Shown here in pieces: positions 7,496-11,295 of a DNA stretch of 11,295 bases. Source of the DNA: SFLA01 sp045533895 (GTDB taxonomy: Bacteria > Bacillota > Clostridia > Oscillospirales > CAG-382); assembly GCA_045533895.1 (NCBI GenBank), contig JAZSIT010000126.1, positions 1 to 11,295 on the forward strand, read 5' to 3'. The translations under genes and the position numbers were made by a program. Within the stretch, counting starts at the first letter, position 1. Every line of letters begins with the position of its first letter. Below the pieces are notes generated by a model, which made no database searches, was not told the DNA's origin, and was given only the letters and a program-made list of their open reading frames with translations.

Positions 7496-8422
7496 TTAAC
7501 CCTTAACGAGCTTTTCGATTTCAGAAGCGAAATCGTCTTCTCTCTTTTCAATGCCTTCGCCCTTTTCGTACTTAACGAAGGAAACAACCTTAATGGAGCC
7601 GCCGAGTTCCTTTGCGGTATTCTCGGTGTACTGCTGAACGGTCATATTCTCTTCCTTAACATACTGCTGGTGAACGAGACAGTTGGTGTCATAGTACTTT
7701 TCAATTCTGCCGGTAACCATCTTTTCGATGATCTGGTCGGGCTTGTTAGCAAGCTTGGGATCGTTCTTGATCTGTGCAAGAAGGATATCCTTTTCGCCCT
7801 GAATAACACTTTCGGGAACGCAGTTCTTGCAAACATAGAGGGGGTTCATAGCAGCGATCTGCATACAAACGTTCTTTGCGTAATCCTTGAAACCATCGGT
7901 GTTTTCAACGCCGCCTTCAACCTCAAACTTAGCAACTACGCCTGCGGAACCGCCGCCGTGAATATAAGTTCCGGTAACGCCTTCGATAACCTCGAAACGA
8001 CGGATGGACATGTTTTCGCCGATAGTGAAGATCTCCTGCTTGAGCTCGTCTTCAACGGTGGTTTCCTTGCCTGCGAACTTGGTTGCAAGAAGAGCAGCAA
8101 CGTCTGCGGGCTTGTTTTCAACTATAGTAACGAGAATGCCGTGAACGAATTCCTTAAAGGAAGCGTTCTTAGCAACGAAGTCGGTCTCGGTGTTAACTTC
8201 GATAATAGCGGTGCAGCCGTCAGCGGTGTAAACGTCAACAATACCGTCTGCAGCAACTCTGTCTGCCTTCTTAGCGGCAACAGCAAGGCCCTTCTCACGA
8301 AGAATCTTTATAGCCTCATCAAAATCGCCGTTAGCGGTAACAAGTGCCTTTTTGCACTCCATCATACCGCAACCGGTCTTTTTACGAAGCTCCATAACAA
8401 CTTTTGCGGAAATATCTGCCAT
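7496..8422 (-). CDS. tsf: Translation elongation factor Ts
   Basis: EF-Ts is the cytoplasmic nucleotide exchange factor that releases GDP from EF-Tu so that it can bind GTP again. At 308 aa it is slightly longer than E. coli EF-Ts (283 aa). Visible are the N-terminal UBA-like module with KVVMELRKKTGCGMMECKKAL (7-27), the EF-Tu contact motif TDFVAKN (80-86), the core segment IGENMSIRR (134-142) and the glycine-rich IHGGG (154-158). An upstream in-frame start would place some 22 residues of unrelated sequence inside rpsB. The ATG at 8422 is correct, because the protein then opens with MADISAKVVMELR, as in the family, and AAGGAGGA (8431-8438) lies 8 nt upstream. Only 4 bp separate it from the rpsB stop codon, the usual bacterial arrangement of S2 and EF-Ts in one operon. 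Confidence 0.97.
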   Translation of the reverse strand: MADISAKVVMELRKKTGCGMMECKKALVTANGDFDEAIKILREKGLAVAAKKADRVAADGIVDVYTADGCTAIIEVNTETDFVAKNASFKEFVHGILVTIVENKPADVAALLATKFAGKETTVEDELKQEIFTIGENMSIRRFEVIEGVTGTYIHGGGSAGVVAKFEVEGGVENTDGFKDYAKNVCMQIAAMNPLYVCKNCVPESVIQGEKDILLAQIKNDPKLANKPDQIIEKMVTGRIEKYYDTNCLVHQQYVKEENMTVQQYTENTAKELGGSIKVVSFVKYEKGEGIEKREDDFASEIEKLVKG

Positions 8423-8426
8423 TTTA

Positions 8427-9167
8427 TTAGTCCTCCTTGGTTTCGGTCTCAGCGGTCTCGCCCTCGGTAGCGTCGGTGAACTGTTCACCCTGCTTGCCTT
8501 CGAGAACTGCGTCTGCCATAACGGATGCGATAAGCTTGATAGCGCGGATAGCGTCGTCGTTGCCGGGGATTACGTAATCGATGCAATCGGGATCGCAGTT
8601 GGTATCAACGATAGCAACTACGGGGATACCGAGCTTGCGAGCTTCTGCAACAGCGTTAGCTTCCTTCTTGGGGTCTACAACGAACATAACTGCGGGAAGA
8701 CCCTTCATATCCTTGATACCGCCGAGGTTACGCTCGAGGTCAGCCATTTCCTTCTGGAGAGCTGCAACTTCCTTCTTGGGAAGGAGATCAAAGGTGCCGT
8801 CTTCGGACATCTTGGTAAGGTTGTTCAGCTTCTGGATACTTCTCTTAATGGTCTTGAAGTTGGTAAGCATACCGCCCAGCCAACGAACGTTTACATAGTA
8901 CATACCTGCACGGATAGCTTCTTCCTTGATAGCGTCCTGTGCCTGCTTCTTGGTACCAACGAAGAGAACGTTGCCGCCTTCGAGAGAAGCGTCGCGTACG
9001 AACATGTAAGCTTCTTCAACCTTTTTAACGGTTTTCTGAAGGTCGATAATGTAGATGCCGTTTCTTTCGGTAAAGATGTACTCCGCCATCTTGGGGTTCC
9101 ATCTTCTGGTCTGGTGACCGAAGTGAACGCCTGCTTCGAGCAGTTGTTTCATGCTGATTACTGACAT
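8427..9167 (-). CDS. rpsB: Small ribosomal subunit protein S2
   Basis: S2 (246 aa) binds late on the 30S subunit, between head and body, and is needed for S1 binding where S1 is present. The sequence carries classic S2 landmarks: GVHFGHQTRRWNPKM (13-27), YIIDLQKT (39-46), FVGTKKQA (69-76), RWLGGMLTNF (95-104), and a C-terminal PDCIDYVIPGNDDAIRAI stretch. The last 20 or so residues are an acidic Glu/Thr tail that is variable in this family. AAAGGAG (9177-9183) sits 9 nt before the ATG. It is the first gene of the rpsB-tsf operon, behind its own promoter and a leader of about 130 nt. In E. coli S2 represses its own operon by binding this part of the mRNA; whether that holds here is inference. 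Confidence 0.97.
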   Translation of the reverse strand: MSVISMKQLLEAGVHFGHQTRRWNPKMAEYIFTERNGIYIIDLQKTVKKVEEAYMFVRDASLEGGNVLFVGTKKQAQDAIKEEAIRAGMYYVNVRWLGGMLTNFKTIKRSIQKLNNLTKMSEDGTFDLLPKKEVAALQKEMADLERNLGGIKDMKGLPAVMFVVDPKKEANAVAEARKLGIPVVAIVDTNCDPDCIDYVIPGNDDAIRAIKLIASVMADAVLEGKQGEQFTDATEGETAETETKED

Positions 9168-9300
9168 TTTTCTTTTCTCCTTTCGGGTTTCCCCGCCACC
9201 CTGCGCGTGAATTTTTTACCCGCGGCTTTTCCTGCCGACCCAAGGGCGAAACGCAAAGTGTGTGTATTTTTTTATTTTGTATGCGTATGTCGCCGCATAC
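9168..9300 (-). promoter_or_regulatory. Structured 5' leader of rpsB-tsf (candidate autoregulatory RNA)
   Basis: The predicted transcript begins close to 9300. Its first 22 nt form a 7-bp hairpin, GTATGCG with CGCATAC (9279-9300), around an 8-nt loop. After an A-rich linker come GC-rich blocks, including CGGC-loop-GCCG near 9226-9240. Immediately before the ribosome-binding site there is a 4-bp hairpin CGGG-GAAA-CCCG closed by a GNRA tetraloop (9184-9195), with AAAGGAG starting at the next base. This layout, a compact fold next to the Shine-Dalgarno, suits translational control by S2. I do not recognise it as a named Rfam leader, and the folds are by eye. Confidence 0.5.
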
Positions 9301-9306
9301 CGGAAC

Positions 9307-9335
9307 ATTTTACCACAGCTTTTCTCAAAAATCAA
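9307..9335 (-). promoter_or_regulatory. Sigma-A-type promoter of rpsB-tsf
   Basis: On the minus strand TTGATT (9330-9335) is followed after exactly 17 bp by TAAAAT (9307-9312). TGG directly precedes the -10, giving an extended -10 like that of the gltX promoter. The predicted start is about 9300. It lies between the terminator of the upstream lipoprotein gene and the rpsB leader, so rpsB-tsf has its own transcription unit. Confidence 0.8.
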
Positions 9336-9347
9336 TACTATTTTATC

Positions 9348-9375
9348 AAAAAAACGGGTAAAAAACCCGTTTTTT
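9348..9375. terminator. Symmetric terminator after the beta-propeller lipoprotein gene
   Basis: ACGGGT (9354-9359) pairs with ACCCGT (9365-9370) around five A residues, and the flanking A tract (9348-9353) and T tract (9371-9375) extend the stem. Read on the minus strand it is a GC stem followed by seven T residues, which ends the lipoprotein gene 43 bp beyond its stop codon. The plus strand also shows a T tract, but no plus-strand gene lies to the left to use it. The rpsB promoter starts 12 bp beyond it. Confidence 0.85.
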
Positions 9376-9417
9376 AGAAATATTTTTTGTTATACAATGT
9401 CTTACAAAGCAAGTCTT

Positions 9418-11274
9418 TTACGGACTTACCTGTTCACAAGCGTTTATGAGTGTAAAATTATCGGCAGAATAAGAATATATGTTGACAACCTCGTCACGGT
9501 AACTGATAACATAGTAGTATCCGTCGATATATACTGCGTCCATAGTATATTGCTCGGGACCTATATTACGTGTTCCGGAAGAATCCTGTTGGTAATATTC
9601 CCTTTGTCCCAAAAGTTTAAATTGGTCTCCCGCATAAGAATACAAAGCAACTATGCATCCGTAGGGCGTCCAGTCATAATTTTCAAACTCAATGGTTTCT
9701 CCCGTCAATCTGTACCGCACCAATACGGTTTTGTTTTCGGTATCCACGTTTAATATGTGCCGATTAAGGTCGAGGGACTTGTCTGTGGATACAGAGGAGA
9801 TTTCCTTAATGCTTTCGGATGCGGAAATATCAAACAGCCCCAGTTTTATACCGGCATTTTTCCGACCTTTGGTACTGTGCCCAAATCCGAACAGTCTTCC
9901 TTCTTCAAGAAGTGCTAATTCTGTCAAATAGCCGGATGTTTTTACCGAAGCGGTGATTCTGGGTGCAGTGGAATCGGATATATCTATGGTATATGTCATA
10001 GCGGTATGCTCCACCACCCGAGAAGTTCCGTATGTCATCACGTAAAGCGTATCTCCGTCAAAGAGTGAGGATTTTACTTCTCTGGTAGTATCGGGCATCT
10101 TTACTCTTCCGATTTCGTTAAGAGAAGCATCATAAGTTATTGCGTGAACATCAATATGACAGTTGTAAAGATCGTTTTCTACCTTGTCTTCTACCACAAA
10201 GGTCAAACAGCCGTCTTTTTCCCTGAATCCTTTGATCATTCCTTTTACATAAGTTCTGCAAACGTAATCGGGTACACCGTCGGTAACGGTAAATTTATAA
10301 ATCCTCGCTTCGGTAGTGGAAGCGGTGTTTTCATCGGGCGAACCCATATCCCGAATATATATGTTATTACCGTTCACAAAAGCGGTAAGGCAGGAACCGT
10401 CCATACATACGGTGGAAACACTTTCGTCCTCCGGCTTGAATACCGAAAGAACAAAGCGGTTGTATGACGGAGTGTCTTCGTTTTCACGAACGCAGCTTTG
10501 ATCTATTGTTTTTGCAGTCCCAAAACCTACCGCAGGCAGTCTTGAATCAACTCTTTCCGTGATATATTCTTTTAATTCTTGTGACGGTTGCGGTGCGTAG
10601 TCATACCAAAACATATCGTCAAGGTTTCCGTAATCATAACCGAAGTAGTAATTTGTTATGAGATACAGCATATCATTTTCAACACAGATACGGTTAGGCA
10701 TACCGGATTGAAAGAAGCTGTTAACTAAAGTTATGTTGCCGTTTCCGTCGTGCTTGTAAAATTCAACTATGGTTTCTTCCTCTGAAAAACGAAGTTGGTT
10801 TTCCTCGGTGGAGTGTTCGGTATCGTCATAAAAAAGATTTTTTACCGCTGTCAAAACAATAAGGTCGCCGTATAACATTGCGGTTTTGTATCCGATTTCG
10901 TCGGATAATAAGGTTTCTTTAACATAGGTTACAGCGCCGTCGTTCACAGAATGTACTATGAGCTTTTGGTTGAAATTGATATCCGTAAACAAAGTATATA
11001 TGAATTTTCCGTCTGTTATTGAATAATCGTCGGTGCTGGACATGTTTTTTGTGGACCATACCGAAAATCCGTCGTTTCGCGTGTCGGTAACTTCGGGAAT
11101 TTCACTTTCCGTTTCGCTGTTGCCGTCGGATACGTCATTCTCCTCAGGTATGGAAATATCTGCGGAAATATCGCTTTTTTCCGTGCTTTCTTTGGGGGAG
11201 GGGATTTTGTCCGCGCAGGAAACCAAAAGAATACAAAGCAATACCAGAAGATACGATGTTATGCGTTTTTTCAT
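9418..11274 (-). CDS. Secreted lipoprotein with C-terminal beta-propeller domain (Beta_propel-like)
   Basis: This 618-aa protein has a lipoprotein signal: MKKR, a hydrophobic core, and lipobox L17-V-S-C20, so it is expected to be lipidated at C20 and held on the outer face of the membrane. Residues 21 to about 66 are a Ser/Glu/Asp-rich linker. The rest is rich in short beta strands with repeated 'measure-and-report' patterns (DGKFIYTLF, ENDMLYLIT, NGNNIYIRD, DGDTLYVMT), typical of a propeller. The block TYTIDISDSTAPRI (427-440), GYLTEL (448-453), GRLFGFG (459-465) and GIKLGLFDIS (475-484) matches my memory of the Firmicute secreted beta-propeller family (Pfam Beta_propel). The biochemical role of that family is unknown; ligand or protein binding at the cell surface is a guess. 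The ATG at 11274 is supported by AAAGGAG (11284-11290) 9 nt upstream; its promoter lies outside the window. It has its own terminator, so a functional link to rpsB is not implied. Confidence 0.8.
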   Translation of the reverse strand: MKKRITSYLLVLLCILLVSCADKIPSPKESTEKSDISADISIPEENDVSDGNSETESEIPEVTDTRNDGFSVWSTKNMSSTDDYSITDGKFIYTLFTDINFNQKLIVHSVNDGAVTYVKETLLSDEIGYKTAMLYGDLIVLTAVKNLFYDDTEHSTEENQLRFSEEETIVEFYKHDGNGNITLVNSFFQSGMPNRICVENDMLYLITNYYFGYDYGNLDDMFWYDYAPQPSQELKEYITERVDSRLPAVGFGTAKTIDQSCVRENEDTPSYNRFVLSVFKPEDESVSTVCMDGSCLTAFVNGNNIYIRDMGSPDENTASTTEARIYKFTVTDGVPDYVCRTYVKGMIKGFREKDGCLTFVVEDKVENDLYNCHIDVHAITYDASLNEIGRVKMPDTTREVKSSLFDGDTLYVMTYGTSRVVEHTAMTYTIDISDSTAPRITASVKTSGYLTELALLEEGRLFGFGHSTKGRKNAGIKLGLFDISASESIKEISSVSTDKSLDLNRHILNVDTENKTVLVRYRLTGETIEFENYDWTPYGCIVALYSYAGDQFKLLGQREYYQQDSSGTRNIGPEQYTMDAVYIDGYYYVISYRDEVVNIYSYSADNFTLINACEQVSP

Positions 11275-11295
11275 CTTTTTACACTCCTTTCAAAG

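Noticed and set aside
7670..9164. Long plus-strand open frames opposite tsf and rpsB
   Set aside because: tsf and rpsB are unmistakable on the minus strand; the opposite frames are low-complexity mirror translations.
9025..9243. 72-codon basic open frame across the rpsB leader and start
   Set aside because: It overlaps rpsB in another frame and the structured leader; its basic composition is a frame effect and it has no start signal of its own.
9348..9375. A regulatory inverted repeat (operator) before rpsB
   Set aside because: The A-stem-T layout and its place after the lipoprotein stop fit a terminator better, and it lies upstream of the rpsB -35 box.
1..11295. CRISPR arrays, tRNA or rRNA genes, transposases, integration sites
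   Set aside because: Reading both strands showed no repeat-spacer pattern, no cloverleaf, no transposase or integrase motif and no long direct repeats.

Overview
The window reads as a chromosomal piece of an anaerobic Clostridia-type Firmicute (Bacillota). The evidence is AAGGAG-type Shine-Dalgarno sites before most genes, sigma-A-like promoters, an LtaS-family membrane enzyme, a lipoprotein beta-propeller of a kind common in Firmicutes, and Clostridia-like aminoacyl-tRNA synthetases. No phage, transposon, CRISPR, tRNA or rRNA signal is visible. Species cannot be assigned from the sequence alone.

Layout. Positions 2-1381 (+) hold the 3' part of an unrecognised protein that looks like a zinc-peptidase fold with its catalytic residues lost; it ends at a strong terminator (1393-1420). 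A consensus-like promoter (1441-1469) then drives gltX (1507-3147) and glnS (3150-4793), two base pairs apart. They encode glutamyl- and glutaminyl-tRNA synthetase, so this organism probably charges tRNA-Gln directly. The unit ends at a 12-bp hairpin (4802-4843) shared with the convergent minus-strand genes.

Everything from 4862 to 11274 is on the minus strand. Read in transcription order from the right: a beta-propeller lipoprotein (11274-9418), a symmetric terminator (9375-9348), the rpsB promoter and a structured leader of about 130 nt (9335-9168), rpsB (9167-8427) and tsf (8422-7496) for ribosomal protein S2 and elongation factor Ts, a terminator (7484-7449), an LtaS/phosphoglycerol-transferase-like membrane enzyme (7427-5463), and a HAD-family phosphatase (5473-4862) overlapping it by 11 bp.

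The content is mainly translation machinery (gltX-glnS and rpsB-tsf) plus cell-surface functions (LtaS-like enzyme, lipoprotein, pseudo-peptidase). I see no clear new defence, mobile or biosynthetic system. The observations most worth checking are the degenerate peptidase, the rpsB leader with a GNRA hairpin against the ribosome-binding site, the gltX-glnS pair, and a Thr-to-Ser change at the likely nucleophile of the LtaS-like enzyme.
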